Source of the DNA: Leclercia pneumoniae
GTDB lineage: Bacteria > Pseudomonadota > Gammaproteobacteria > Enterobacterales > Enterobacteriaceae
DNA length: 64,000 bases
Assembly: GCF_017348915.1 (NCBI RefSeq)
Contig: NZ_CP071383.1
Location: 3,038,001-3,102,000 of the forward strand
Reading direction: 5' to 3'
The notes beneath the pieces are model-generated. The model did not search any database, was not told where the DNA came from, and saw only the letters and a program-made list of their open reading frames with translations. The position numbers and the translations under genes are program-made. Numbering within the stretch: position 1 is the first letter of the stretch; each line of letters starts with the position of its first letter. Below are positions 17,179 to 26,254 of this stretch, piece after piece.

Positions 17179-17330
17179 ACGCCTTTTTCCTGGCTGGCCT
17201 GAGAGCGCATGAGTGCATGTCTATGGCGCATGTAATCGCATGAGATTTATGCATCATTTTTGACGCGAAAACCCTTGTATAGCAGCTTCTGAGACGATTT
17301 ACGGGGTGCATGAAAACCATTCTGTTAAGC

Positions 17331-17370
17331 GAAGCGGGCAGGCGGGCGGGGCTGCGCACGCTGAGGGTCT
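17331..17370. other. Candidate cos site of the satellite
   Basis: A GC-rich stretch with GGCAGGCGGGCGGGGCTGCG then CACGCTGAGGGT resembles the P2/P4 cohesive-end region (recalled as GGCGAGGCGGGG...CTGCGCGCTGACGGT). Its place just after the late operon is where P4 has cos. The rest of 17179-17594 shows no gene; 17211-17260 is rich in GCATG-type short repeats. Confidence 0.4.
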
Positions 17371-17594
17371 AAGTGACAACTATCGGCCAGTTCCGCTAAG
17401 ACAATACTTTGTCGTGAAGATGGATGAAGCTAAAGTATTAATCAGACAAGACCTGCAGGAGATACAACTTTGCACCGAGCATTTTTAGCATTACTCTTGA
17501 AAAAATCATTCAATGGTTGCATTATTAATTCGTATGACATTCATGCACATACATAAGTAATATGGATTCCCAATTATTCCCGCATGGAGTTTTT

Positions 17595-18470
17595 ATGCTT
17601 ACTTTACCCTCCCAACCTGCAGTTACTGCAGCTCTAATCTCAGCCATCGTTACTATTTCTATATTTATAATAAAGGGAATCACAGGTTCTTTTTGGGACA
17701 AATATTTCCACAAATATAAAATAAAAATTGATCATGAGTATGAGCAACGAAAGAAAATCAAAGAGGCCATATCTAAATACAAAGTTCCATTACTCAGTTC
17801 TGCCGAGGATTTAAATCATCGATTATGGAATTTTTCAACTCACTGCCATAAAGGCTGGCATATTCTTGGTCCAAATGAATCCGTTAGTGAAAAGTACTAT
17901 TTACAGTCATTTTGTTATAGATTACTTGCATTTTTAGCTTGGTGTAAAAAGTTTGAACGCGAGTCAATTTATTTAGACAGTACTCTTTCGGCAAAAAATG
18001 ACCTCACCTTTGTTAAATACATAAAAACAATGCAAAACACTTTTTCAAATGCATTTATTTTTAATGGATTAAATTATGATAGCGAGCATGCCACAGATCA
18101 CTTCTTTAAAGATGAACTTGCAATCCTTGTTGAACATATGATAACAACAGAAGGAGTCATCACCTTTACTGATTTCAAAAAAATTGATAAAGAGCACTAT
18201 CAAAAAATGACATTGTATATTTCCTCAATATTAACATCACGAAACTGTAATAAATGGTATTTAATGAACGGCTTTCACTTCATATTAATGGCATTCCTGT
18301 CAAAATATGGTTATGACTATCAAAAAACCGAATTGAAAAAACTCAAGGTACTGAGAAAATCACAGCCTCAAAATATAATAGCTGAAAATTTCAATGCAAT
18401 AGTGAAGCAAGGTAAGCTTGATGGGTGCAAAGAAATGAAAAAAGCCGTCAATGTACTGCTTAGTATCTAG
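17595..18470 (+). CDS. Orphan single-span membrane protein in the satellite cargo region
   Basis: 291 aa from the ATG at 17595, with GGAG at 17586-17589; an ATG at 17562 in frame lacks a ribosome site. One membrane helix at about 9-32 (AVTAALISAIVTISIFIIKG) is followed by a basic stretch (KYKIKIDHEYEQRKKIKE) and a long, mostly helical domain with many aromatics. I recognise no catalytic motif. Very AT-rich, unlike the late genes beside it, so separately acquired. It occupies the P4 cargo hotspot, where anti-phage systems are common. A defence or superinfection-exclusion role is inference. Confidence 0.78.
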   Translation: MLTLPSQPAVTAALISAIVTISIFIIKGITGSFWDKYFHKYKIKIDHEYEQRKKIKEAISKYKVPLLSSAEDLNHRLWNFSTHCHKGWHILGPNESVSEKYYLQSFCYRLLAFLAWCKKFERESIYLDSTLSAKNDLTFVKYIKTMQNTFSNAFIFNGLNYDSEHATDHFFKDELAILVEHMITTEGVITFTDFKKIDKEHYQKMTLYISSILTSRNCNKWYLMNGFHFILMAFLSKYGYDYQKTELKKLKVLRKSQPQNIIAENFNAIVKQGKLDGCKEMKKAVNVLLSI

Positions 18471-18486
18471 AACTGGTTACTGATTT

Positions 18487-18521
18487 TGCCAGAGGATATT
18501 AATCCAACATATTCTCTGGCA
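18487..18521. terminator. Hairpin between convergent cargo genes
   Basis: TGCCAGAG (18487-18494) pairs with CTCTGGCA (18514-18521) across a 19-base loop, without a clear T run. It may separate the two convergent cargo genes. Confidence 0.35.
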
Positions 18522-18548
18522 CTGAGAATTATTCTTACAACTGATAAA

Positions 18549-19505
18549 CTAAAGACACTCACTACTTTTTATAAAAAACGCCCACCTTTTCGATAAAGCT
18601 GACTTAGACAACTCATGCTTGACTCCTATCTTCAATCCTTCATATTCACTATATTTTTCAGATAGTGCTTTTTTTGAGAAGTGCAATGTTTTTTTATCAG
18701 GATCGATAGCCAAGTGGTTTAAATCATATAATGTATGAATATCACTGCGAAGTAATAATCCATTGCTAATATGATTGTGACTATCGTTACGGTATGCATC
18801 AATATGAGCCGCTTCTAAAATATCTACAAGCATGCATCCTGTAACAGCACATACAGGATTTGATTTTAAAAGCTGGTCACGAAAAGTTTTTTGCCCTCGT
18901 CGCTTCTTAATTTGTCGTTCAATCACTTGTCGTTGATCTTCATCTAATAATGCAGGAACAGCTTCATCGGCTTCATCTGCTTCAAGGTCTAACACTACAC
19001 TAGATAGAGGATTAACTAAGTCGATAGCCCACTGAAGATTAACTTCCTGAATTGACATTTGACCATTATAACGAGGGGTTTCAGTGATTAGTTGAGACAT
19101 TGTAATATTCGATAGCTCTCTAAACTGGTTGCCATAGATAGCAACAAACTCTATTGCTGGCTCAAAGATCACTCTTGGCGCATCAAATTCATGTCCATTA
19201 TCACAACGCCATTCTGGTTTTATAGTCTTTCTTGGAAGAATTTTTTTTGCATTACAATCAGGATGAATACACTTGTTACGTTTTTTATTGATATCCTGTG
19301 TCTCTATTTTTTCAATAACAGATACACCCAAAACATTTTCTCTGTTGGTAATAATAACGACATCGCCATTTTTCACATTTTTGTGGTTGGCTACGAAACT
19401 ATCATAACGATAAAAAAGTGATGAATCGTCATGATAACCATCATTGCCCCAGTATCTTAAATCCTCTTGTTCAATTGCCTTGAAGGACCATGCTTGCTGT
19501 ACCAC
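18549..19505 (-). CDS. HNH nuclease with PUA/EVE-like N-terminal domain and zinc ribbon
   Basis: 318 aa. The N-terminal part (about 5-70, with DLRYWGNDGYH and NGDVVIITNRENVLGVSVIEKI) has the layout of a PUA/EVE-type base-reading fold. It is interrupted or followed by a zinc ribbon (C79, C84, C101, H105) and resumes with FEPAIEFVAIYG. The C-terminal HNH domain has CAVTGC at 219-224, EAAHIDAYR (H234), SNGLLLRSDIH (N248, H257) and TLYD. Fusions of modified-base readers to HNH nucleases act as type IV, modification-dependent restriction enzymes; that function is inferred here. No methylase is nearby, as expected for type IV. Confidence 0.82.
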   Translation of the reverse strand: MVQQAWSFKAIEQEDLRYWGNDGYHDDSSLFYRYDSFVANHKNVKNGDVVIITNRENVLGVSVIEKIETQDINKKRNKCIHPDCNAKKILPRKTIKPEWRCDNGHEFDAPRVIFEPAIEFVAIYGNQFRELSNITMSQLITETPRYNGQMSIQEVNLQWAIDLVNPLSSVVLDLEADEADEAVPALLDEDQRQVIERQIKKRRGQKTFRDQLLKSNPVCAVTGCMLVDILEAAHIDAYRNDSHNHISNGLLLRSDIHTLYDLNHLAIDPDKKTLHFSKKALSEKYSEYEGLKIGVKHELSKSALSKRWAFFIKSSECL

Positions 19506-19573
19506 GACCTACCCCTCTATGTAATCAAATGTTGTTCTATCGAACAGCAAAGTATGTTGGTTTACAAGTAAAA

Positions 19574-19799
19574 TCAGCTTATAGGGGTTCTATCAGATCT
19601 CACAATTTCCTCATTTAGCCAGTCATATACTACTGTTATTCTTTTTCCGCAATGGAGCAACTCATTTCAAACAAACATGTTTGTAGCCTTCTCTACATCC
19701 CAAAACTCGCCGGCATTGCTCGACATAATTCCCATCATCTGCGGCGGTACAAGATGCACTGCCACTATGTCATCGTGGCTCACTTTTTTAGATGAAACG
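19574..19799 (-). pseudogene. Remnant of a P2-like phage portal (gpQ) gene
   Basis: Reading leftward, about 70 codons in one frame give HDDIVAVHLVPPQMMGIM then SSNAGEFWDVEKATNMFV, a TGA stop, then NELLHCGKRITVVYDWLNEE. This follows the C-terminal part of P2 gpQ (RDD..AAHRVPPQLMGI, then GDVEKA..VFVRNEL). The stop replaces the Arg of VFVRNEL, a one-base CGA to TGA type change. Upstream the similarity ends abruptly, so only a fragment survives. Confidence 0.7.
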
Positions 19800-20205
19800 G
19801 GCAAAGAACTGCAGGCTAAGATGTAGGAACTGCTTAGAATGTCACCCTTAACGGCACTTGGTAAACTGTGATGTACAGCTGCGCGGCAAATACATCAGAT
19901 CAAGGGGACATGGTATACACGATTAAGCCAAGGTACAGAGCTGGCTAGTGAGTGATTTAACTCCATTTTGGTATACAGACAGTGAAAATAATACATAGGG
20001 GGATATACCCCTGACTTCAAGAGCTGACGCTGGGTTGCGAACGGCGTCGTATAATGCGTGGGGTGTGATAACTTTACTGGGCATTTTTCAACCTAATAGC
20101 AAATTTCTCCCTGCCCTATCGTTCTTTCATCCCTTTCTGTTCATTATCTTTGGAACAAATGAAATAGGCCAATCTCTATGGCCTTAATGAGACGTTTATA
20201 TCTAC
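19800..20205. other. Satellite right-end non-coding region
   Basis: No convincing gene on either strand. It contains a GGGGG-ATATA-CCCC near-palindrome around 20000. Probably decayed cargo or phage DNA. Confidence 0.4.
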
Positions 20206-20227
20206 TGATGGTATCCGTGATGGTACC
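20206..20227. promoter_or_regulatory. Right arm-type integrase sites
   Basis: TGATGGTATC (20206) and TGATGGTACC (20218), in the same orientation and with the same 12-base step as the pair at 8819/8831. Confidence 0.6.
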
Positions 20228-20278
20228 AATAAAAACAAATGAAAAATAACACTTTAAAAACAGGCAATTAAATCATTT

Positions 20279-20300
20279 TTCGATTCCTGCAGGGACACCA
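20279..20300 (+). other. attR with displaced argW 3' end
   Basis: TTCGATTCCTGCAGGG repeats the attL core and is followed by ACACCA, the original CCA end of the tRNA. One G of the expected CAGGGGACACCA is missing here. Confidence 0.85.
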
Positions 20301-20734
20301 TTAATGCACACCGCTTACGCCTCTCCCACTTACTAAAACTTCTCATTCGCTGATGCAAAGTACAGCGATACGCATAACGACGCGCCGGAGCTTTAGAGAA
20401 TCGCTCTGTTCGTTGATCCCGTTCGCAAAACAGTTTCGCTCGCTGCTTTTTTAAACGATCCCGACGAAAAGCAAGCTTCTTTTTACCCGTTTTTATCGTA
20501 TAAAAAGCACACTGCGCAGACCTCTTTGAGATTATCTTTTTCCGTACTATAAGTAGTGTTAGTCACGTACAGTGCAAGGGTGCTATATTACGCCGCCGCC
20601 TGGTGTGCTTCAGTCGCGCCGGGGTTAATTTCCGAATTATTCAGATACCACCCATTGGTCTCTGTCTCTAAAAGCATTATGGTGTAACGTGATAATAGCG
20701 TTACCAATATCCCCTCCATAAAGGTTGTTTTATC
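20301..20734 (+). other. Intergenic region between attR and lpxP
   Basis: 434 bases, the chromosomal sequence downstream of argW plus the lpxP leader. No gene, RNA or strong repeat is seen. E. coli carries the CPS-53 prophage and further genes at this position. Confidence 0.5.
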
Positions 20735-21652
20735 TTGTCGCAAAGCAAATTCAAACGCTCACTTCTGCATCCTCGTTACTGGGTAACGTGGTTTGGTCTG
20801 GGTGTTTTGTGGCTGCTCGTGCAGCTCCCCTACCCTGCGATACGTTGGCTTGGCACCCGACTGGGTAGCCTGTCACGACGTTTTCTGAAACGTCGCGAGA
20901 AGATTGCACGCAGAAATCTGGAGCTCTGTTTCCCATCGTTATCTGAAAACGAGCGTGAACAGATGATCGCCGAAAATTTTAAAGCCATCGGCATGGCTTT
21001 GCTGGAGACAGGCATGGCCTGGTTCTGGCCTGACTGGCGAGTACGTAAATGGTTTGACGTTGAAGGCCTTGAGCATTTGCAGCATGCTCTGGCCAAAAAC
21101 CGTGGCGTGATGGTCATCGGCGTTCACTTTATGTCGCTGGAACTCGGTGGCCGGGTCATGGGTTTATGCCAACCGATGATGGCGACCTACCGTCAACATA
21201 ATAGCCCCCTGATGGAGTGGGTTCAGACCCGCGGGCGTATGCGCTCGAATAAGGCGATGATTAACCGTAATAACTTGCGTGGCCTGGTGAGCGCCCTGAA
21301 GAAAGGCGAAGCGGTCTGGTTTGCACCGGATCAGGATTATGGGCGTAAAGGCAGTAACTTTGCCCCCTTCTTCGCCGTGAAGGATGTCGCGACCACTAAC
21401 GGCACCTTTGTGATTTCTCGCCTGTCAAAAGCGGCCATGCTTACCGTCACCATGATCCGTAAAAAGGATAACTCTGGCTATCGTCTGTTTATCACACCGG
21501 TGATGGAAAACTATCCGGAAGATGAGAGTGAAGCCGCCAGCTATATCAATAAGATCATTGAGCGCGAAATCATGCGTGCTCCTGAACAGTATTTATGGGT
21601 GCATCGCCGCTTTAAAACCCGCCCTGAAGGCGAAACGTCCCTCTATTTATAA
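20735..21652 (+). CDS. lpxP: LpxP, cold-induced palmitoleoyl acyltransferase of lipid A
   Basis: 305 aa. An N-terminal membrane helix (YWVTWFGLGVLWLLVQLPYP) and the LpxL/LpxP acyltransferase HX4E motif (GVHFMSLELGGR) are present. It transfers palmitoleate to Kdo2-lipid IVA in place of laurate at low temperature. No ATG fits: the frame begins at TTG 20735 with AAGG ten bases upstream. Alignment with E. coli (MFPQCKF) would place the start at an ATC codon at 20732. Exact start therefore uncertain. Confidence 0.92.
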   Translation: MSQSKFKRSLLHPRYWVTWFGLGVLWLLVQLPYPAIRWLGTRLGSLSRRFLKRREKIARRNLELCFPSLSENEREQMIAENFKAIGMALLETGMAWFWPDWRVRKWFDVEGLEHLQHALAKNRGVMVIGVHFMSLELGGRVMGLCQPMMATYRQHNSPLMEWVQTRGRMRSNKAMINRNNLRGLVSALKKGEAVWFAPDQDYGRKGSNFAPFFAVKDVATTNGTFVISRLSKAAMLTVTMIRKKDNSGYRLFITPVMENYPEDESEAASYINKIIEREIMRAPEQYLWVHRRFKTRPEGETSLYL

Positions 21653-21662
21653 TGCTGACGTC

Positions 21663-21693
21663 AGGTTAGTTTCACTAAGAAACTAACCTTTTC
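21663..21693 (+). terminator. Terminator of lpxP
   Basis: A 10-bp perfect stem (AGGTTAGTTT/AAACTAACCT), a 7-base loop and TTTT. Confidence 0.85.
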
Positions 21694-21824
21694 AGACATC
21701 TGCATCTTCGCCATTACCGTTTCGTTCCTGACGTCGCTCAAGTGAAATTTATTACCCGGCGAAATTAAACTGTCGCCGTTCCACGACACCCCTAAGTAAC
21801 GGAAATCATTTAAAAAAATCTCAC

Positions 21825-21853
21825 TTGTCACCCCTGATTTTTAAGCGTACATT
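21825..21853 (+). promoter_or_regulatory. Probable promoter of ypdK
   Basis: TTGTCA, 17 bases, TACATT, about 150 bases before ypdK. The rest of the 356-base gap shows nothing else. Confidence 0.5.
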
Positions 21854-22008
21854 AACGCCGTCTGGCAATGGGATGCCATAGAATTCTGAGCTGGTGTTGG
21901 GTCTATTACGGGGATAATTCTTATTTCCGCGTTGCCCTGACTTCACCTCTCTATACTCAGTTGGACTCTGTTTTTAAGGCGTGTCAGTGGATGCGCGGAG
22001 CGATGAAC

Positions 22009-22080
22009 GTGAAATATTTCTTTATGGGTATGTCGGTGATTGTTTTAGTCTGGGCCGGTACCTTTGCCCTGATGATCTGA
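22009..22080 (+). CDS. ypdK: YpdK, 23-residue membrane protein
   Basis: The 23-aa sequence, GTG start then KYFFMGMSVIVLVWAGTFAL, is one membrane helix nearly identical to E. coli YpdK (MKYFFMGISFMVIVWAGTFA). GTG at 22009 is chosen because GGAG lies eight bases before it; the ATG at 22003 is too close. Function unknown. Lies between lpxP and alaC as in E. coli. Confidence 0.88.
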   Translation: MKYFFMGMSVIVLVWAGTFALMI

Positions 22081-22100
22081 GCGAAGAACATGCAGTCAAA

Positions 22101-22131
22101 AAAGCAGGCGCCGTTGGCGCCTGTTTTTTTT
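22101..22131. terminator. Bidirectional terminator ypdK/alaC
   Basis: CAGGCGCC, loop GTT, GGCGCCTG, flanked by A and T runs, between convergent genes. Confidence 0.92.
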
Positions 22132-22138
22132 GGGATGG

Positions 22139-23377
22139 TTAACTCGCCTGTTCCGTCGTATTTTTTGTGGCAGCCGGCAATAGCCCATCGGCGCGGAACA
22201 TGCCTTTAATGCCCCTCACCGCCTGGCGGATACGGTCGCTGTTTTCGATGAGCGCAAAGCGGACATGGGTGTCACCGTAATCGCCGAAGCCAATACCCGG
22301 AGAGACACACACTTTGGCGTCCTGCAGCAGCTTTTTAGCAAACTCCAGCGATCCCATCGCCGCGTAGGGTTCAGGGATTTTTGCCCAGACGTACATAGAC
22401 GCTTTTGGCATCTCAACCATCCAGCCTGCTTCGTGCAGCCCCTTCACCAGTACATCGCGGCGACGTTTATATTGTGCGGCAATGTCGCGCACACACTGCT
22501 GATCCCCCTCCAGCGCAGCGATGGCCGCAACCTGTAATGGGGTGAAGGTGCCGTAGTCGTGGTAGCTTTTAATACGCGCCAGCGCATTGACCAGCGTTTT
22601 ATTACCTACCATAAATCCGATACGCCAGCCGGCCATATTGTAGCTTTTCGACAGCGTAAAGAACTCGACGGCCACGTCGCGAGCACCGGGTACCTGCATG
22701 ATGGAAGGCGCTTTCCAGCCGTCATAGACGATATCGGCGTAGGCCAGATCATGCACCACCAGCACATCGTAGCGCTTCGCCAGCGCTACGACCTTCTCAA
22801 AAAACTCGAGCTCAACGCACTGCGCGGTTGGGTTAGAGGGGAAACCGAGAATCATCATCTTCGGCTTGGGATAGCTTTCGCGAATCGCGCGCTCCAGCTC
22901 ATTGAAAAAGTCGACGCCTTCTACCAGCGGCACTGAGCGTACCTGCGCGCCGGCAATGACCGCACCGTAAATGTGGATAGGGTAGCTTGGGTTTGGCACC
23001 AAGACCGTATCCCCGTGATCGAGCGTTGCCAGCATCAGGTGCGCCAGCCCCTCTTTGGAGCCGATAGTGACGATAGCTTCGCTTTCAGGGTCGATGTCAA
23101 CGTTATAACGATCCTGATACCAGCGGGAGATAGCGCGGCGCAGGCGAGGAATACCACGGGAAGTCGAGTAACCGTGCGTATCCGGGCGTTGCGCTACGGT
23201 GCAGAGTTTTTCAACGATATGGGGCGGGGTCGCACCGTCCGGGTTACCCATACTGAAATCGATAATGTCTTCGCCGCGCCGACGCGCAGCCATTTTCAGC
23301 TCAGCTGTGATGTTAAAAACATAAGGGGGGAGACGATCAATACGCGTAAAGCGGCGTTCAGGACTGGAGTCAGCCAT
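22139..23377 (-). CDS. alaC: AlaC, glutamate-pyruvate aminotransferase
   Basis: 412 aa, the E. coli length. Fold-type I PLP aminotransferase. The Schiff-base lysine is in [16 protein letters not shown], with NPSYPIH and the C-terminal phosphate/carboxylate Arg region HVRFALIEN. It makes alanine from pyruvate and glutamate and is the main alanine-forming enzyme in E. coli. Monocistronic, convergent with ypdK. Confidence 0.95.
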   Translation of the reverse strand: MADSSPERRFTRIDRLPPYVFNITAELKMAARRRGEDIIDFSMGNPDGATPPHIVEKLCTVAQRPDTHGYSTSRGIPRLRRAISRWYQDRYNVDIDPESEAIVTIGSKEGLAHLMLATLDHGDTVLVPNPSYPIHIYGAVIAGAQVRSVPLVEGVDFFNELERAIRESYPKPKMMILGFPSNPTAQCVELEFFEKVVALAKRYDVLVVHDLAYADIVYDGWKAPSIMQVPGARDVAVEFFTLSKSYNMAGWRIGFMVGNKTLVNALARIKSYHDYGTFTPLQVAAIAALEGDQQCVRDIAAQYKRRRDVLVKGLHEAGWMVEMPKASMYVWAKIPEPYAAMGSLEFAKKLLQDAKVCVSPGIGFGDYGDTHVRFALIENSDRIRQAVRGIKGMFRADGLLPAATKNTTEQAS

Positions 23378-23762
23378 AGATTCCTCGATTAACGTGAGCG
23401 CCCGGACCGTCCGAGCGACGCTGCCACGTGTGTGGCATGTAGAGAAAATAGCCTGAAAAAAAACAGCTTGTCGAGAGGCTGAGTGAAAAAAGTCGTCGGC
23501 CAGAAAACGGGAACAGTGCCAGAGAGAAAACAGGAACTAAAACGACCGCAAGTTCTTGAAACATGCTTTTTTGTTAACATGATGATATCAAACATTTTAC
23601 CCTCAGGTTTAAACGTCTCTCTCTTTGGCGAAGCAGCCTCCCTTTACGCCCTATCCCCTTTGGATTGCATGGACTTTCCTCATTTGATAATTCTGAGTGA
23701 TGGCTGGTCATTCGGCGTCAGGTTTTTTATTATGCCTTTTTCCCCGTCTTGCAGGTTTTCTC
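23378..23762. other. Divergent intergenic region alaC/ypdA
   Basis: 385 bases expected to hold both promoters. Short ORFs in both directions lack homology or ribosome sites. No RNA gene recognised. Confidence 0.45.
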
Positions 23763-25460
23763 GTGCACGAAATATTCAATATGCTGCTGGCGGTCTTTGA
23801 TCGTGCGGCATTGATGCTGATTTGCCTTTTCTTTCTAATCCGCATCCGCCTGTTCCGCGAACTGCTCCATAAGTCGGCGCACTCGCCGAAGGAGCTGCTG
23901 GCCGTTACCGCCATCTTTTCGATGTTTGCGCTGTTCAGTACCTGGTCCGGCGTACCGGTAGAGGGGTCGCTGGTCAATGTGCGCATTATTGCGGTGATGT
24001 CCGGCGGCATCCTGTTTGGCCCCTGGGTGGGCATTATTACCGGTCTCATCGCCGGGGTGCACCGCTATCTGATTGATATCGGAGGGGTCACGGCGATCCC
24101 CTGCTTTATCACCAGCATTATTGCCGGCATCCTGTCGGGCTGGATCAACCGCAAAGTCCCGAAAAAACAGCACTGGAAAGTTGGCATCCTGGCAGGGATG
24201 GCTTGCGAAACCCTGACCATGATCCTGGTGGTTGTCTGGGCACCTACCATTGCACTGGGCCTGGATATCGTGTCGAAAATCGGTGTGCCGATGATCCTCG
24301 GCAGCGTCTGCGTTGGCTTTATTGTGCTGCTGGTACAGAGCGTGGAAGGGGAAAAAGAGGCCAGCGCCGCCCGCCAGGCCAAGCTGGCTCTGGATATTGC
24401 CAACAAAACGCTACCGCTGTTTCGCCATATCAACGCCGAATCTCTGCGTCAGGTGTGCGACATCATCCGCCGCGATATTCATGCGGATGCCGTTGCCATT
24501 ACCAATATTGACCGCGTGCTGGCCTATGTGGGTGTCGGGGAAGATAACTATCGCGACAATGACGACAACGTGAGCCCGACTACGCGTCAGGCCATCAACT
24601 ACGGCAAGATCATCATCAAAAATAACGATGAGGCCTACCGTACGCCGGAAATTCACTCGATGCTGGTGATCCCCTTATGGGAAAAAGGTGTGGTCACCGG
24701 CACGCTGAAAATCTACTACTGCCACGCGCACCAGATCACCTCCTCGCTCCAGGAGATGGCCGTGGGGTTATCGCAAATTATCTCCACACAACTGGAAGTC
24801 TCCCGCGCCGAGCAGCTACGAGAAATGGCCAATAAGGCTGAACTGCGTGCGTTACAGAGTAAGATTAACCCTCACTTTCTGTTTAACGCGCTGAATGCCA
24901 TCTCCTCTTCGATCCGCCTTAATCCGGATACGGCGCGCCAGCTGATTTTTAATTTGTCCCGCTATTTGCGCTACAACATTGAGCTGAAAGACGATGAGCA
25001 GATCGATATCAAAAAAGAGCTGTATCAGATTAAAGATTACATCGCGATTGAGCAGGCTCGCTTCGGCGATAAATTGACGGTGATATACGACATTGATGAA
25101 GAGGTAAACTGTGTAATTCCCAGCCTGCTGATCCAGCCACTGGTGGAAAACGCGATTGTGCATGGCATCCAGCCCTGCAAAGGGAAAGGAGTGGTCACCA
25201 TCAGTATTGCCGAGTGCGGTAATCGGGTGCGCGTATCGGTGCGGGACACCGGACACGGTATCGATCCGAAGGTAGTTGAGCGGGTTGAAGCGAATGAAAT
25301 GCCCGGCAACAAAATTGGCCTGCTTAACGTGCATCACCGGGTGAAACTCCTCTACGGAGAGGGGCTACACATCCGCCGCCTTGAACCGGGCACCGAGATC
25401 GCGTTTTATGTCCCAAATGAACGCTCAGCCGTTCATGCCCAGACGCTGTTATTACCTTAG
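23763..25460 (+). CDS. ypdA: YpdA (PyrS), LytS-type pyruvate-sensing histidine kinase
   Basis: 565 aa from GTG 23763, exactly the E. coli length, with AGGT upstream. An N-terminal 5TMR-LYT sensor with several helices (about 1-200), a GAF-like domain (about 220-345), and a LytS-family kinase with phospho-His in [15 protein letters not shown] follow in order. ATPase motifs are [14 protein letters not shown] and DTGHGID. Longer in-frame starts reach 23697 but are not in the family. Together with YpdB it responds to external pyruvate and activates yhjX in E. coli. Confidence 0.95.
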   Translation: MHEIFNMLLAVFDRAALMLICLFFLIRIRLFRELLHKSAHSPKELLAVTAIFSMFALFSTWSGVPVEGSLVNVRIIAVMSGGILFGPWVGIITGLIAGVHRYLIDIGGVTAIPCFITSIIAGILSGWINRKVPKKQHWKVGILAGMACETLTMILVVVWAPTIALGLDIVSKIGVPMILGSVCVGFIVLLVQSVEGEKEASAARQAKLALDIANKTLPLFRHINAESLRQVCDIIRRDIHADAVAITNIDRVLAYVGVGEDNYRDNDDNVSPTTRQAINYGKIIIKNNDEAYRTPEIHSMLVIPLWEKGVVTGTLKIYYCHAHQITSSLQEMAVGLSQIISTQLEVSRAEQLREMANKAELRALQSKINPHFLFNALNAISSSIRLNPDTARQLIFNLSRYLRYNIELKDDEQIDIKKELYQIKDYIAIEQARFGDKLTVIYDIDEEVNCVIPSLLIQPLVENAIVHGIQPCKGKGVVTISIAECGNRVRVSVRDTGHGIDPKVVERVEANEMPGNKIGLLNVHHRVKLLYGEGLHIRRLEPGTEIAFYVPNERSAVHAQTLLLP

Positions 25461-25472
25461 TCCGGAGTTAGC

Positions 25473-26213
25473 ATGAAAGTCATCATTGTGGAAGATGAGA
25501 TACTCGCCCAGCAGGAGCTAAGCTGGCTAATTAAAGCGCATAGTCAGATGGAGATCGTCGGGACCTTTGACGACGGGCTGGACGTTTTAAAATTCCTGCA
25601 ACATAACCGGGTCGATGCCATTTTTCTCGACATTAACATCCCGTCGCTGGATGGCGTATTGCTGGCACAAAACATCAGCCAGTTTGCCAGCAAGCCCTAC
25701 ATTGTATTTGTCACGGCCTGGAAGGAGCATGCGGTTGAGGCCTTCGAACTGGAAGCGTTTGACTATATTCTGAAGCCTTACCAGGAGTCGCGTATCGTCA
25801 GCATGCTGCAAAAGCTGGAGCAGGCCTGGGCACAACAGCAATCGGGCAGCGGACAGAGCGTTGCCTCCCCTGCTCCGCGTGAAAATGACACCATCAATCT
25901 GATCAAAGACGAACGCATCATCGTGACGCCGATGGACGATATCTACTATGCGGAAGCCCATGAAAAGATGACCTTTGTCTACACGCGGCGCGACTCCTTT
26001 GTCATGCCAATGAACATTACCGAGTTTTGTAGCAAGCTGCCGGCCAGTCGCTTTTTCCGCTGCCATCGCTCATTTTGTGTCAATCTGAACAAGATCCGCG
26101 AGATTGAGCCCTGGTTTAACAATACCTATATTTTGCGTCTGAAAGATCTCGATTTTCAGGTGCCGGTCAGCCGTAGCAAGGTGAAAGAGTTTCGCCAGCT
26201 TATGCACTTGTAG
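25473..26213 (+). CDS. ypdB: YpdB (PyrR), LytTR response regulator
   Basis: 246 aa. Receiver domain with acidic pocket (VEDE) and phospho-Asp in AIFLDINIPSLDG, then a LytTR DNA-binding domain from about residue 140 (RIIVTPMDDIYYAEAHEKMT, FFRCHRSFCVNLNKI). Partner of ypdA, starting 12 bases after its stop. In E. coli ypdC and the fry PTS genes follow; here glk is next. Confidence 0.95.
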   Translation: MKVIIVEDEILAQQELSWLIKAHSQMEIVGTFDDGLDVLKFLQHNRVDAIFLDINIPSLDGVLLAQNISQFASKPYIVFVTAWKEHAVEAFELEAFDYILKPYQESRIVSMLQKLEQAWAQQQSGSGQSVASPAPRENDTINLIKDERIIVTPMDDIYYAEAHEKMTFVYTRRDSFVMPMNITEFCSKLPASRFFRCHRSFCVNLNKIREIEPWFNNTYILRLKDLDFQVPVSRSKVKEFRQLMHL

Positions 26214-26254
26214 GGGAGATGTCCCGGTGACCTGACAGCCACCGGGAGAGGACG

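Larger units (their letters stand above)
8683..20294 (+). mobile_element. P4-type phage satellite integrated at argW
   Basis: An 11.6 kb element bounded by a 16-bp direct repeat. It carries a P4-family integrase, AlpA-like and RHH regulators, a P4-type early operon with Icd-like, DUF4222-like and primase-helicase genes, an iteron array, Psu-like and Ogr/Delta-like late genes, and cargo. The P4 map order (att, int, alpha, psu/delta, cos, cargo, att) is kept. No Sid-like capsid-size gene is recognised, and no structural or lysis genes are present, so it would depend on a P2-like helper. Confidence 0.9.

Noticed and set aside
19191..19421. 76-codon open frame opposite the HNH gene
   Set aside because: Hydrophobic shadow with no ribosome site; the minus-strand frame has the zinc ribbon and reader motifs.
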